From: Planctomycetota bacterium
GTDB taxonomy: Bacteria; Planctomycetota; J058
Assembly: GCA_023954375.1 (NCBI GenBank)
Contig: JAMLIC010000011.1
Location: 62,001-126,000 of the forward strand
Reading direction: 5' to 3'
Length of the DNA stretch: 64,000 bases
Shown: piece after piece, positions 35,263 through 44,625 of the stretch
How positions within the stretch are numbered: the first letter of the stretch is position 1
Layout: the number at the start of each line of letters is the position of its first letter
Position numbers and translations under genes: made by a program
The notes under the pieces: generated by a model
Told to the model about the DNA's origin: nothing
Database searches by the model: none
Seen by the model: the letters and a program-made list of their open reading frames with translations, nothing else

Positions 35263-36957
35263 CCGGTCGAAGTCGTACGTCCGACCCTGGTGCACGTACA
35301 GCCGGGGCCGCGGCCGGAGCGCGGGGCTGAAGACGCTCCGGGAGCGGTCGAACGCCGGGCCGACCAGCCCGCCCATGTCGGCGAGCGAGTCGAAGACGTT
35401 GGCGGAGCTCAGCGGCGCGCTCGCCCGGGCGCGGGCCAGGGCGACCGCGTCCGGTCGCAGGGCCGCGAACCCGGGCGACGCCCAGAAGAAGGCCGCCACG
35501 GCCAGGTCGTAGCGCGACGCGGCCCCGTGCCCCATCAGGCGGCGCTCGTCGTCCATGAGGTTCTCGCCGTGGTCGGCGACGAAGAACAGCGCGCTGACCA
35601 CGTCCCGCCGGGCCTCGAGCCGAGCGATCAGCTCGGCGAGGACGTGGTCGGTGTAGCGGATCGTGTCGTCGTAGGCGTTCACCAGGCGCTCGCGGCCCGA
35701 CCCGGCCGGCAGGAGCGAGTAGTGACGGAACGCGGGGGGGACGCGGTTCTCGTAGTGGAAGTGGCTGCCCATGGTGTGGAGGACCACCAGGAGCTTGTCC
35801 TCCGGGGCGCGGACCTCCCGGAGCAGCCGCTCGAACGGGGGCAGGAGCACCTCGTCGTGGCGCCGCTCGAAGAAGCGGCACGTGTCCGCCTCGGCCGCGA
35901 TGTGGTTGTTCCGGCCCCCGAAGTCGCTCACCTCCTGCCCCGAGAGCCAGGCGGTCCTGAAGCCGGCCTCGCCGAAGGCGCTGACGATCGAGCGCTCCCG
36001 CTCGGCGCGCGCGGGGTCGGCCGCCGTGCCCCGGGTGAGGATGAGCGGGACGGACTCGCTGGTGAACGCCGCCTGGCTGGCCATGTCCGAGAACGAGACC
36101 AGCCCGCGCGTGCGCGCCAGCCGCGGCGACGTGTCGCGCCGGTAGCCGTTGAGGCCCCAGTGGTCCGGCCGGCAGGTCTCGCCTAGCACGAGCACGTAGA
36201 CCTCGGGCGCGTCGACGCGGGCGCGCGTGGCGTCGAAGCGGAAGGCCTCGGCCGCGGTCAGCGCGGCGGCCGCGCGCCGATGTGACTGGTAGGCGATCAC
36301 CGCCTGCGGCAGGACGCCGAACGGGCTGCTCGTGTCGCGGACCATGACGTGGTACACGGCGCCGTCGACCGAGAACCCGAAGTGGACGTGGCGCGCGGCG
36401 ATCCCCCCGTGCAGGAGGGCCGCCAGGCCCAGCGCGGCCAGGCCCCACGCGCGCCGACCGGGCAGCTCGACCCCCCGCAGCCGCCAGGCGGCGAGGCCGT
36501 AGAAGCCGAGGAACAGGGCCAGCGCCGGGGCGAGCCGGGGCAGGAACGCCTGCACGAAGTCGCCCGTGTCGTGCAGGTTGTGGGCGATCACGGTCAGGTA
36601 GGTGGCGGTGAGCCGGGAGTCGAACTCGGCGACGACGAACAGGTCGGCGGCCACGACGAAGCCGAGGGGGAACATCGCCACGAGCAGGGGGGAGGGCCGG
36701 CGCGCGAGCAGCTGGAGCCCGGCGAGGACGAGGACCGAGGTGGCGAGGTTCCACAGCCCTACCGGGTCGAGGCGCCCGCCGGAGCGCAGCTCGAGGTTGT
36801 AGAGCAGCACGGGCGAGACGAAGAACAGGTTGACCAGGAGCAACCAGCGCCAGGCGACCACGCGCGCGGCGGCGTGGCGCGCGAGCCGGAGCCCGCGCGC
36901 CGCGCGGGAGGCGCGCGCGGGCGGGAGGATGTCGAGCGGCTCGGTGAACTCAGCCAT
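35248..36957 (-). CDS. EptA-type lipid phosphoethanolamine transferase
   Basis: 569 residues. Five N-terminal transmembrane helices (about 35-215), then a sulfatase-fold periplasmic domain. The zinc and nucleophile residues of the family are visible: LGETCRPDHWGLNGY with T261 as the phosphate-accepting Thr, RNNHIAAEADTC, LHTMGSHFHYENR, YDDTIRYTDHVL, and the metal-binding FVADHGENL. Such enzymes move phosphoethanolamine from phosphatidylethanolamine to lipid A or other envelope glycans and often give polymyxin resistance. GGAGAAGGA precedes ATG 36957. It faces the phospholipid-synthesis operon, consistent with an envelope-lipid neighbourhood. Confidence 0.88.
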   Translation of the reverse strand: MAEFTEPLDILPPARASRAARGLRLARHAAARVVAWRWLLLVNLFFVSPVLLYNLELRSGGRLDPVGLWNLATSVLVLAGLQLLARRPSPLLVAMFPLGFVVAADLFVVAEFDSRLTATYLTVIAHNLHDTGDFVQAFLPRLAPALALFLGFYGLAAWRLRGVELPGRRAWGLAALGLAALLHGGIAARHVHFGFSVDGAVYHVMVRDTSSPFGVLPQAVIAYQSHRRAAAALTAAEAFRFDATRARVDAPEVYVLVLGETCRPDHWGLNGYRRDTSPRLARTRGLVSFSDMASQAAFTSESVPLILTRGTAADPARAERERSIVSAFGEAGFRTAWLSGQEVSDFGGRNNHIAAEADTCRFFERRHDEVLLPPFERLLREVRAPEDKLLVVLHTMGSHFHYENRVPPAFRHYSLLPAGSGRERLVNAYDDTIRYTDHVLAELIARLEARRDVVSALFFVADHGENLMDDERRLMGHGAASRYDLAVAAFFWASPGFAALRPDAVALARARASAPLSSANVFDSLADMGGLVGPAFDRSRSVFSPALRPRPRLYVHQGRTYDFDRLPGR

Positions 36958-37279
36958 CGGTCCGTCCTTCTCCCCAATCCAGGGGGGGCGCCGGGCGCCG
37001 GGGCCTCGCCCTCCGCCGGGCGCAGTCGAACGGCGTGCCCGGCGCGCGCGCCGGACGGCGCGGCCGGAGGGGGGGGGTGCGACGGAGTTCGTGGGCGACG
37101 GAGCGTCGCGGCGCTCGCGCGCGGCCGGCGGCGGCATCGAACGGGCCGGGTCACCTCGACGGGACGCGCTGGAGCGTGACGCCTGCCCCGGCGGTGACGA
37201 GCACGATCACGTCACCCGGCGAGCGCGGTCAGCGCCGCTCGACGCACCCGGGGACGAACGGACGCGGCCCCTCGGCCGG
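36958..37279. other. Intergenic region upstream of the EptA-like gene
   Basis: This 322-nt stretch lies between the M23 peptidase stop and the EptA-like start on the same strand. Beyond the ribosome site of the EptA-like gene (36960-36970) I see no convincing gene or conserved repeat; there are short GC-rich self-complementary stretches (GGCGCCGGGCGCC near 36988) that could terminate M23 transcription in part. Confidence 0.4.
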
Positions 37280-38335
37280 TCAGCGCACGCCGAGGTCGTC
37301 GCAGAAGGCCACCCCGTCGAAGTCGGCGGCGGCGAACGGCAGGTCGAGCCAGGGCCGCCGCTCCCCCTCGTCGTCGACGAGCAGCCGCCCGGGCTCGGCG
37401 ACCGAGAAGCGGGTCGGGTAGGTCGTCGCCTCGATCAGGACCTCGAACGCGCGGCGCTCGGGGTCCTCGATCGCCGCCAGGCGCGCCCGCCGCGCCGGGT
37501 CGCGCACGGCGTCGAGCAGGTCCGCCACGCGGCGAGGGTCGAGCCGCGTCCGGCCGGAGGCCGCCGGCTCGGCGACGCCGGTCCAGGGGCGCGGCGCGTT
37601 CTCCTCGCGCCACAGCGAGGCCTCGCCCGGACGGCCGAACGGGTCGACGAGGGCGCCGCCGAGGAGCACGTTGAAGTGCAGGTGCGGCGCCACCCACGGG
37701 AACATCAGGAGACCGTCGGCGCCCGAGTAGGCGGAGAGCGCGACGGGCTGGCCGCGGCGGACCTCGTCGCCCACGCGCGCGAGCGCGCGCCCCAGGTGGT
37801 TGTAGGTCGTCAGCAGGCCGCCGCCGTGGTCGACGTAGAGCTTGAGCCCGCCGCGGTTCCACTCCTGGCGCAGCGCGACCACCCGCCCGGGCGCCGCGGC
37901 CACGATCGCCGTGCCCGGCGGCACGACGAAGTCCGTGCCGTTGTGGCTGTCGTAGGTGAGGCGCCGGCCGCGGTAGTCGCGCACGCGCGTGACGCGGACG
38001 GACCAGCCCTCCTCGGGCGGGGTCTGCGTGTGGTTGAACAGGTTCAGGAGGGGCACGCGCCGGCCGGCGACGCGGCGGCCGCGCCAGGTGGCGATCGACA
38101 GCCGCGGCGTGGCGATCCCGAGGCTCGTCAGGTCGAACCTCGACCTGGGGAGGTGCCGGTCGCCCCGGAAGACGAGCCAGGCCTGCGCCAGGGTCGGCCT
38201 CAGGGGGCGGAGGCCGAAGAGCTCCGCCACGGACAGCCGACGGCGGCGGGTCTCCGCCACGATTCCGCCGCCAGATGCGGGCGGGGCGGCCGCCGGCGGC
38301 GTCGTCGCCGCGCCAAGTCCCTGTCCCGCGGCCAT
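37280..38335 (-). CDS. M23-family (LytM) metallopeptidase
   Basis: 351 residues. The core has the first zinc motif H-N-G-T-D in YDSHNGTDFVVPPGTAIVAAA and the second H-x-H in PHLHFNV, with the in-between YNHLGRALARVGDEVRRGQP strand, as in lysostaphin/LytM endopeptidases that cut peptidoglycan cross-bridges. N- and C-terminal extensions (about 110 and 100 residues) are unusual; there is no obvious signal peptide, only an Ala/Pro-rich start, so export is uncertain. AGGAGG is placed ideally before the ATG at 38335. Confidence 0.82.
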   Translation of the reverse strand: MAAGQGLGAATTPPAAAPPASGGGIVAETRRRRLSVAELFGLRPLRPTLAQAWLVFRGDRHLPRSRFDLTSLGIATPRLSIATWRGRRVAGRRVPLLNLFNHTQTPPEEGWSVRVTRVRDYRGRRLTYDSHNGTDFVVPPGTAIVAAAPGRVVALRQEWNRGGLKLYVDHGGGLLTTYNHLGRALARVGDEVRRGQPVALSAYSGADGLLMFPWVAPHLHFNVLLGGALVDPFGRPGEASLWREENAPRPWTGVAEPAASGRTRLDPRRVADLLDAVRDPARRARLAAIEDPERRAFEVLIEATTYPTRFSVAEPGRLLVDDEGERRPWLDLPFAAADFDGVAFCDDLGVR

Positions 38336-38459
38336 CGTGCCTCCTGGAGGTGCTCGCCGGGACCTGCCGCAGCAAGGCCCGGGCCCACGCCGGCGCACCG
38401 GCCTCTCATCGAGATTGATGAGGGCGCGCCGGGGACCAACCCGGTATCACGGATCGCTC

Positions 38460-39287
38460 GTGACCTCCTTCCTCGGCACCGACGTCGCCGCGCTCGAGGA
38501 GGCCCTGCGGCTGCTGGCGGCCGCGGGGCACGACCTGCGCGACTACCGCCCCGAGCCGCTCCTGCGCCGGGCGCGCCAGCGCGCGGAGGCCGCGGGGGCC
38601 GCCGACCTACCCGCCTACGTCGCGGCGCTCCCGGCCGCGCCGGGCGAGCTGGGCCGGCTGGCCTCGGCCCTCCTCCTCCACGTCACCGGCTTCTTCCGGG
38701 ACGCGCGCGTGTTCGAGGCCCTGCGCGCGGCGGTGCTGCCCGCGTTGGTCGAGCGGCCGGCGCCGCTCCGCTGCTGGTCGATCGGGACGGCCACGGGCGA
38801 GGAGGCCTGGTCGGTCGCGGCGCTCCTCGAGGAGGCCCGCCCCGGCGCCTGGGAGGTCCTCGCCACCGACCGCGACCCCGAGTCCCTCGCCGTGGCGTCG
38901 GCCGCGGCCTACCCCGCCGACGCGCTCGACGGCGCCCCGGCGTGGGCGCGCGCCGCCGCCCTCGAGCCGGGCGCGGGCGGCGACGCCCTGCCGCTGCGCG
39001 CGGCGCTGCGGGGCCGCGTCCGCTTCGCCCGCCACGACCTGCTCGGCGCCCGGCTGGCGCCCAGCGAGGCGGTGCTGGCCTCGTTCGAGCTCGTCCTCTG
39101 CCGCAACGTCCTCGTCTACCTCGACGACCGCATGCGCCCCCTGGCGCTCGCGCGCGCCCTCGCCGCGCTCGAGCCCGGCGGCGCGCTGGTCCTCGGCGCC
39201 GCGGAGGCGCCGCCGCCGTCGGCCCCCGTCGCCCCGTGGCCCGGCCTCGACCCGGCCCTGCGCATCTTCCGCCGGCGGGCCGGCTGA
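38460..39287 (+). CDS. cheR: CheR-type SAM-dependent methyltransferase
   Basis: 275 residues. The N-terminal helical domain ends with LLLHVTGFFRD (the family VTxFFR box); the SAM-binding motif is WSIGTATGEEAWSVA, then VLATDRDPESLAVA, and the C-terminal LVLCRNVLVYLD matches the CRNVLIYF signature. CheR enzymes methylate glutamates on chemoreceptors or, in chemosensory-like systems, other targets. No receptor, CheA or CheW gene is in the window. The stop overlaps the start of the hybrid kinase (TGATG), so the methyltransferase is likely part of that signalling unit. GTG 38460 start; TATCAC ends nine bases before it. Confidence 0.88.
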   Translation: MTSFLGTDVAALEEALRLLAAAGHDLRDYRPEPLLRRARQRAEAAGAADLPAYVAALPAAPGELGRLASALLLHVTGFFRDARVFEALRAAVLPALVERPAPLRCWSIGTATGEEAWSVAALLEEARPGAWEVLATDRDPESLAVASAAAYPADALDGAPAWARAAALEPGAGGDALPLRAALRGRVRFARHDLLGARLAPSEAVLASFELVLCRNVLVYLDDRMRPLALARALAALEPGGALVLGAAEAPPPSAPVAPWPGLDPALRIFRRRAG

Positions 39288-42200
39288 TGCGCGCGCTGCG
39301 CCCCGCCGCCTGGCCCCTGCGCGCGCGCGTCGCCGCCCTGGTCCTCGGCGCGGCGGCGCTGCCGCTGGCCGCGGCCACGGCGTCGACCTACGCCGCCGCC
39401 CGCGCCCGGATCGAGCGCCACGCCGCCGACCTCCTGGCCGCGCGCGCCGACCAGCTCGCCGGCGAGCTGGACGGCTTCCACGCCAGCTACGCGCGCATGG
39501 CCCACCGCCTCGCGCGCATGCCCGAGGTCGTGGCCTACTGCGCCGCGCGCGGCGCGGCGCGCGACGCCGCGCGCCCGGCCGCCGCCGCGGTGCTCGAGGT
39601 CTTCGCCGGCAGCGACCCGCAGTTCCGCGGCGTGGCGCTGTTCGATCCCGACGGGCGCATCTCCGCCGGGACCGAGCCGGCGCTCCTCGGCAACGACTAC
39701 GGGTTCCGCACCTACTTCCGCGAGGCCATGCGCGGCCGCGGCAACGTGTCCGACCTGTACGTGGCCGTCCCGGAGGTGGGCTCCGTCCCCTCGATCGCCT
39801 ACGCCGAGCCGGTGCGCGACGCGGGCGGCGCCGTGCAGGGGGTGGCGGTCCTCTTCATGCGCGCCGACGCCTTCTGGCGGGTCGTCGCCGGGGCGGACGA
39901 CAGGGCCGGCGCGGACAGCTTCTCGGTCGTGTTCGACCCGCACGGGATCCGCATCGCGCACAGCCGCGGCGCCGACGAGCTCTTCCGGCCCGGCGGGCCC
40001 ATCGACCCGGCGACGATCGAGGCGCAGGCCCTCGAGCGGCGCTTCGGCGAGCGCACGCGCGCCTTGCTCGACGCGCCCGTCGTCGCCGCGGCCCAGATGG
40101 CCCGCGCGCGGGCGCCGACCATCGACCCGGGGGAGACGTTCGTCGCCCTCTCGGCCGTCCGCGGCGAGTGCCTGGCCGTGGCGCGGCGGCTCGACGCGGC
40201 GCCCTGGACGCTGTTCATGCTCGTGCCGCGCGCGACGGTCGACGGCGTCGTGGGCGAGCTCACGCGGGCGACCCTGCTCTCCTCCGGGCTGATCGTCGGC
40301 TTCGCCCTCCTCGGCGGCCTCCTGGCCACCGGGCTCGTCCTGCGGCCGGTGCGCGCCGTCATGGAGGCGGCCCGCGCGATCGAGCGGGGCGACCTGACGG
40401 CCACGGTGCCGGTCGGCGGCGGGGGCGGCGAGCTGGCCGCGCTCGCCGCGGGGTTCAACCACATGGCGGCGGCGGTGCGCGGCGCGCGCGACGACCTCGA
40501 GCGCCGCGTCGCCGAGCGCACGGAGGCGCTCACCGGGGCAAACGCCGCGCTGGCCGAGCAGAACCGCGCGCTGGCGTCCCAGCGCGCCGACCTCGACCGC
40601 CGCCGCGCGCGCGAGGCCGCGGCCCTGCGCGCCCTCCTGGCCCTCGGCGAGGAGCGCCCGCTCGACGCGGCGGTCAGCGGGGCGCTCGCGGCCGCGGCGC
40701 CGGCGGTCGGCGCGGTGGTGCTGGCCTGCTGGCGCCGCAAGGGCGACGCGCTCCAGCCCGTGGGCGCCTGGGGCGCGGGCGCGCTGCCGCCGATCCCCGT
40801 CGCCGGGGCCGTCGCGGAGGCGTTCGCGGCCGACGGCGTCCTCGTGGTGGAGGGCCTGCCGCCCGGCCTCCCCCTGCGCTTCGACGTCGGCCTGGCGGCC
40901 GGGCCCCCGGGCGGGGTGGCCCTCGCGGCCCTGCGCGTCGGCGACCGCGACGTCGGCCTGCTCGCGGCGGGCACGCTCGCCGCGCCGGACGACGAGGCGC
41001 TCGGGGTCCTGTCCGGCCTCGCCCTGCCGCTGGCCCTGGCGATCGTGCGGCGCGACCTGCGCGATGCCCTGCAGGCGCGCAACGAGGAGCTCGAGTGCCA
41101 GGCCGAGGAGCTGCGCGCGCAGCAGGCCGAGCTGGAGGCGCAGCAGGCGGCGCTCCTGGCGAAGAACGAGGAGGTCGCCCGCGCCGACCGCCACAAGAGC
41201 CAGTTCCTCGCCGGCGTCTCGCACGAGCTGCGCACGCCGCTCAACGCGATCATCGGCTTCGCCGACCTCCTGCGCGAGGAGGCGGGCCCCACCCTGTCCG
41301 CCGGCCACGCGCGCTACCTCGACGAGGTGCTCGGGGCGGCGCGGCACCTCCTCGGGCTGATCAACGAGGTGCTCGACCTGTCGCGGATCGAGGCCGGGCG
41401 GCTGACCCTGGAGCTCGAGGACGTGCGCGCCGGCGACGCCGTGGCCGAGGCGCTGGCCCTGGTCGAGCCGCAGGCGCGCGCCCGTCGCGTGACGATCGCC
41501 GCGCGCGGCGCGCTCGACGCGAGCGCGCGCGCCGACCGCGCCCGCCTGCGGCAGGTCCTCGTCAACCTGCTGTCGAACGCCGTCAAGTTCTCCCCCGAGG
41601 GCCAGCCGGTCGACGTCGAGGTGACGGCGGCCGACGAGGCGGTCCGCTTCGCGGTGCGCGACCGCGGCCCCGGGGTCCCGGCCGACCTGCGGCCGCGCCT
41701 CTTCCAGCCGTTCGTCCAGGGCGAGGACCCGCTGAGCAAGCGCCACCCGGGGTCCGGGCTGGGGCTCGCGATCTCGCGCGGGCTCGCGGAGCTGCAGGGC
41801 GGCGCGCTCGCGCTCGACGACGCGGCGGGGCCGGGGGCCACGTTCGTCGCCACCCTGCCGCGCGCGGCCGACGCCGGCGCCGGCCGACCGCGCGTCCTCA
41901 TCGTCGAGGCGGCCCCCGGCCAGACCTCGACGCTCGGCCCGTGGCTCGCCGAGGCGGGGTTCGCCGTGCGCGCCACGAGCGACCCGGACGAGGCCGCGCG
42001 CGTCCTGCGCGAGGAGCGCCCGACGGTCGTCCTCGTCGACCCCGCGCGGGCGGAGGCGACGCGGGCCCTGATCGCCGCCGCCGGCGCGGCGCCCTCGCTC
42101 GTGGTCGTGGCGACCGCCGGGCTCGAGGACGCGGGCGGCCGGCGCGAGCTCCTGGCGGAGCTCGCGGCGGCGGCCGTGCCGCGCGCCGGCCGGGTGCTCG

Positions 42201-42961
42201 TGATCGACGACGACCCGCGCGTGGGCGAGGTCCTCGGGGCGGCGCTGCGCCCGGCCGGCTTCGAGACGGCCGTCGCCCGGACGGCCGCCGAGGGCCTCGC
42301 GGCCGCGCGGCAGGACCCGCCGGACCTGCTGGTCGTCGACCTCCTCCTGCCCGACGCCTCCGGCTTCCAGGTGATCGAGGCGCTCGCCCAGGACGAGCGG
42401 ACCCGCGGCCGCCCGGTGCTCGTCCTGACGGCCGCCGACCTCGACCCGGAGCAGCGCGCGTGGCTCCGCGCCCGCGCCCGCGCGCTCGCCGAGAAGGGCG
42501 ACCTGTCGCGCGAGGCCTTCGTGGCGACCGTCCGGCAGGCCCTCGGGCGCGCCGCGGCGGACCCGCCGCCGGCGGGCGGCGAGCCGGGGGGCCCGGTGCT
42601 CGTCGTCGACGACCACGACGTGAACCGGGAGCTCGCCCGGGCGCTCCTCGAGCGCGCGGGCTGGCGCGTGCTCGACGCGCCCGACGCCGAGGCCGCCCTG
42701 GCGCTCGCGCGGGCCGAGCGCCCCGCCGTGATCCTGCTGGACATCGCCATGCCCGGCCGGGACGGCTTCGCCGCCCTGGAGGCCCTCCGCGCCGACCCGC
42801 GCACGCGGGACGCGCGGGTCGTCGCCGTGACGGCGCTCGCCATGCGCAGCGACGAGGAGCGCGTCCGCGCCGCCGGCTTCGACGACTACGTGACGAAGCC
42901 GATCGACCGGGCGCGCCTGCTCGAGGTCGTGGGGCGACTCGCGGGGAGGCCGGCCCCGTGA
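39287..42961 (+). CDS. Hybrid histidine kinase with Cache sensor, HAMP and three receiver domains
   Basis: 1,224 residues. Transmembrane helix (about 10-30), a periplasmic dCache-like sensor (about 35-325, FDPDGRISAGTEP, YGFRTYFREAMRG, VYFDPHGIRIAHS-type segments), second transmembrane helix (about 330-350), HAMP, coiled coil, a GAF-like stretch, a second coiled coil, HisKA with H646 in GVSHELRTPLN, HATPase (LLSNAVKFSP, DRGPGVP, GSGLGLAIS), then three receiver domains. Receiver 1 (VLIVEAAPGQ ... VLVDPARA) lacks key acidic residues and is probably degenerate; receivers 2 (VIDDDPR, VVDLLLPDASG) and 3 (VVDDHDVN, LLDIAMPGRDG, VTKPID) look functional. Coupled to cheR upstream and a receiver-kinase downstream. 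Confidence 0.92.
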   Translation: MRALRPAAWPLRARVAALVLGAAALPLAAATASTYAAARARIERHAADLLAARADQLAGELDGFHASYARMAHRLARMPEVVAYCAARGAARDAARPAAAAVLEVFAGSDPQFRGVALFDPDGRISAGTEPALLGNDYGFRTYFREAMRGRGNVSDLYVAVPEVGSVPSIAYAEPVRDAGGAVQGVAVLFMRADAFWRVVAGADDRAGADSFSVVFDPHGIRIAHSRGADELFRPGGPIDPATIEAQALERRFGERTRALLDAPVVAAAQMARARAPTIDPGETFVALSAVRGECLAVARRLDAAPWTLFMLVPRATVDGVVGELTRATLLSSGLIVGFALLGGLLATGLVLRPVRAVMEAARAIERGDLTATVPVGGGGGELAALAAGFNHMAAAVRGARDDLERRVAERTEALTGANAALAEQNRALASQRADLDRRRAREAAALRALLALGEERPLDAAVSGALAAAAPAVGAVVLACWRRKGDALQPVGAWGAGALPPIPVAGAVAEAFAADGVLVVEGLPPGLPLRFDVGLAAGPPGGVALAALRVGDRDVGLLAAGTLAAPDDEALGVLSGLALPLALAIVRRDLRDALQARNEELECQAEELRAQQAELEAQQAALLAKNEEVARADRHKSQFLAGVSHELRTPLNAIIGFADLLREEAGPTLSAGHARYLDEVLGAARHLLGLINEVLDLSRIEAGRLTLELEDVRAGDAVAEALALVEPQARARRVTIAARGALDASARADRARLRQVLVNLLSNAVKFSPEGQPVDVEVTAADEAVRFAVRDRGPGVPADLRPRLFQPFVQGEDPLSKRHPGSGLGLAISRGLAELQGGALALDDAAGPGATFVATLPRAADAGAGRPRVLIVEAAPGQTSTLGPWLAEAGFAVRATSDPDEAARVLREERPTVVLVDPARAEATRALIAAAGAAPSLVVVATAGLEDAGGRRELLAELAAAAVPRAGRVLVIDDDPRVGEVLGAALRPAGFETAVARTAAEGLAAARQDPPDLLVVDLLLPDASGFQVIEALAQDERTRGRPVLVLTAADLDPEQRAWLRARARALAEKGDLSREAFVATVRQALGRAAADPPPAGGEPGGPVLVVDDHDVNRELARALLERAGWRVLDAPDAEAALALARAERPAVILLDIAMPGRDGFAALEALRADPRTRDARVVAVTALAMRSDEERVRAAGFDDYVTKPIDRARLLEVVGRLAGRPAP

Positions 42962-42996
42962 CCGGTCTGCGCGGAGGAGCGCGCGAGGGAGCGCCG

Positions 42997-44118
42997 ATGA
43001 CGATGACGACGACGGCCGCCGTGCTGGTCGTGGACGACGACCCCCGCAACCGGGCCCTCCTCGCCGCCTTCCTCGCGCCGACCTGCGCGGTGGTCGAGGC
43101 CGGCTCGGGCGAGGCGGCGCTGGCGCGCTTCGCCGAGCGCGAGGTCGACCTGGTGCTCCTCGACCTCGTCATGCCCGGCCTCGACGGGCTCGAGGTGTGC
43201 CGGCGGATCAAGGCCCACGAGGGCCGCGGCTTCGTGCCGGTGATCCTGCTCACCGGGCTCGCCGACCAGGAGCACCGCAACGCCGGCCTCGAGGCCGGCG
43301 CCGACGAGTTCGTCACCAAGCCCTTCGACCGGCGCGAGCTGCTCCTGCGCGTCCGCGCGCTCCTGCGCCGGCGCGAGCAGGAGCAGCGCATCCTGGAGCA
43401 GGAGGCGCGGCTGCAGGCGCAGCTCGACGAGCTGCGGCATCTCCAGGCCGTGAAGGACGAGCTCTTCGGCCTGATCGTGCACGACGTCCGCAACCCGCTG
43501 ACCGGGGTGATCGGGTTCGTCGACCTCCTCGCGCACGCGCTCCGCGGCCGGGACGAGCGCCTGGCCCGCTACGCCGAGCGGGCGCTCGAAGGGGGACGCA
43601 GGGTGGAGGAGGTCCTGGGCTCGGTGCTCGAGGTGCAGCTCCTCGAGTCGGGCAGCGTGCCGCTCCACCGGGCGCGCCGCCACGCGCGCGCGATCGTCGA
43701 GGACGCCGTCGCGTCGGTCCTCGGCTCGGCCGGCTCGGTCACGATCGAGGTGCAGGCCGACGCCGACCCGGTGCTCGAGGCCGACGGGCGGCTCGTGCGC
43801 CGGGCCCTCGAGAACCTGCTGACGAACGCCCTCAAGTACTCGCCCCCGGGCTCGGCGGTGGAGGTCGCGGTCCGGCAGGAGGGCGACGAGGTCGAGCTCG
43901 CCGTCGAGGACCGCGGCCCGGGCATCCCGGACCCGCTGAAGGACGTCGTCTTCCAGAAGTTCGGCTCCGTGGAGGCGCGCAGCGGCCACGCCCGCCGCGG
44001 CCACGGGCTCGGGCTGCACCTCGTCAAGCTCGTCGCCTCCGCCCACGGCGGCGCGGTGTCCGTGAGGGACCGCGACGGGGGCGGCACGACGTTCTCCATG
44101 CGCTTGCCCCTGGTGTGA
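42997..44118 (+). CDS. Receiver-histidine kinase protein
   Basis: 373 residues: receiver domain (D56 in VLLDLVMPGLDG, TKPFDRRE) fused by a coiled coil to HisKA (H162 in LIVHDVRNPL) and HATPase (LENLLTNALKYSP, DRGPGIP, GHGLGLHLV). This order (receiver first) makes it a phosphorelay component that would be controlled by the preceding hybrid kinase. ATG 42997 has GAGGGAG seven bases upstream; a GTG at 42958 overlapping the previous stop is an alternative. The bases after the stop match the head of the dispersed repeat. Confidence 0.9.
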   Translation: MTMTTTAAVLVVDDDPRNRALLAAFLAPTCAVVEAGSGEAALARFAEREVDLVLLDLVMPGLDGLEVCRRIKAHEGRGFVPVILLTGLADQEHRNAGLEAGADEFVTKPFDRRELLLRVRALLRRREQEQRILEQEARLQAQLDELRHLQAVKDELFGLIVHDVRNPLTGVIGFVDLLAHALRGRDERLARYAERALEGGRRVEEVLGSVLEVQLLESGSVPLHRARRHARAIVEDAVASVLGSAGSVTIEVQADADPVLEADGRLVRRALENLLTNALKYSPPGSAVEVAVRQEGDEVELAVEDRGPGIPDPLKDVVFQKFGSVEARSGHARRGHGLGLHLVKLVASAHGGAVSVRDRDGGGTTFSMRLPLV

Positions 44119-44150
44119 ACGCGGCTGCGGCGGACGAAGGCGGGCATCCG
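44113..44150 (+). repeat. Head-only copy of the dispersed repeat after the receiver-kinase stop
   Basis: GTGTGAACGCGGCTGCGGCGGA followed by CGAAGGCGGGC matches the copy A head GTGTGATCGCGGCTGCGGCGGA then GGATGGCGGGC with a few substitutions, starting again right at a stop codon (TGA 44116-44118). No body follows. Confidence 0.55.
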
Positions 44151-44184
44151 GAGGTGGTCCAGCGGGGGGTGCGGCGCGCGCACC

Positions 44185-44213
44185 TTGCCGTCGGCGCGCC
44201 CGTCTGGCCAGAT
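44185..44213 (+). promoter_or_regulatory. Leaderless promoter of the small membrane protein gene
   Basis: TTGCCG (44185-44190), 17-nt spacer, CCAGAT (44208-44213), six bases, ATG 44220. Confidence 0.6.
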
Positions 44214-44219
44214 CGCGGC

Positions 44220-44600
44220 ATGACCTCGGTGATCCTCGGCCTCGCCGCCGTGTGGCACGGGCTGGCCACGTGGCACTTCGGCCTGACCCCCGCGCGGACC
44301 CTCGCGCGCGCCACGAGCGAGCGGCCGGTGAACGTGATCGCGGCGGAGCTGCTCCGCTTCCTCGCCGGCCTGAACCTCGCCCTGGTCGTCCTCGCCGCCG
44401 CGGCCCTCCTCGCCGGGCGGGAGGCGCGGCTCCTCGCCCTCCTGACGCTCGCGGTCGCCAACCTGTCGCAGCTCGCGATCGACCTGCGCGTGCGCCGCCT
44501 CGGGCTGGCGCGCGGGGCGTTCTTCACGCGGATCCTCGTCGGCGACGCGCTGTTCACGGCGCTCTGCGGCGGCGCGTTCGCGGTCGGGCTGACGGGCTGA
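44220..44600 (+). CDS. Small four-helix membrane protein
   Basis: 126 residues with four hydrophobic helices (about 2-20, 42-62, 68-86, 100-124) and short loops; conserved-looking WHGLATWHFG at the N-terminus. No assigned family. Start at ATG 44220 is set by the promoter geometry and by the membrane helix beginning immediately after it. Converges with the RING-like protein gene. Confidence 0.7.
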   Translation: MTSVILGLAAVWHGLATWHFGLTPARTLARATSERPVNVIAAELLRFLAGLNLALVVLAAAALLAGREARLLALLTLAVANLSQLAIDLRVRRLGLARGAFFTRILVGDALFTALCGGAFAVGLTG

Positions 44601-44625
44601 GCCGCGCCTCCGCGTCAGGTCGCGC

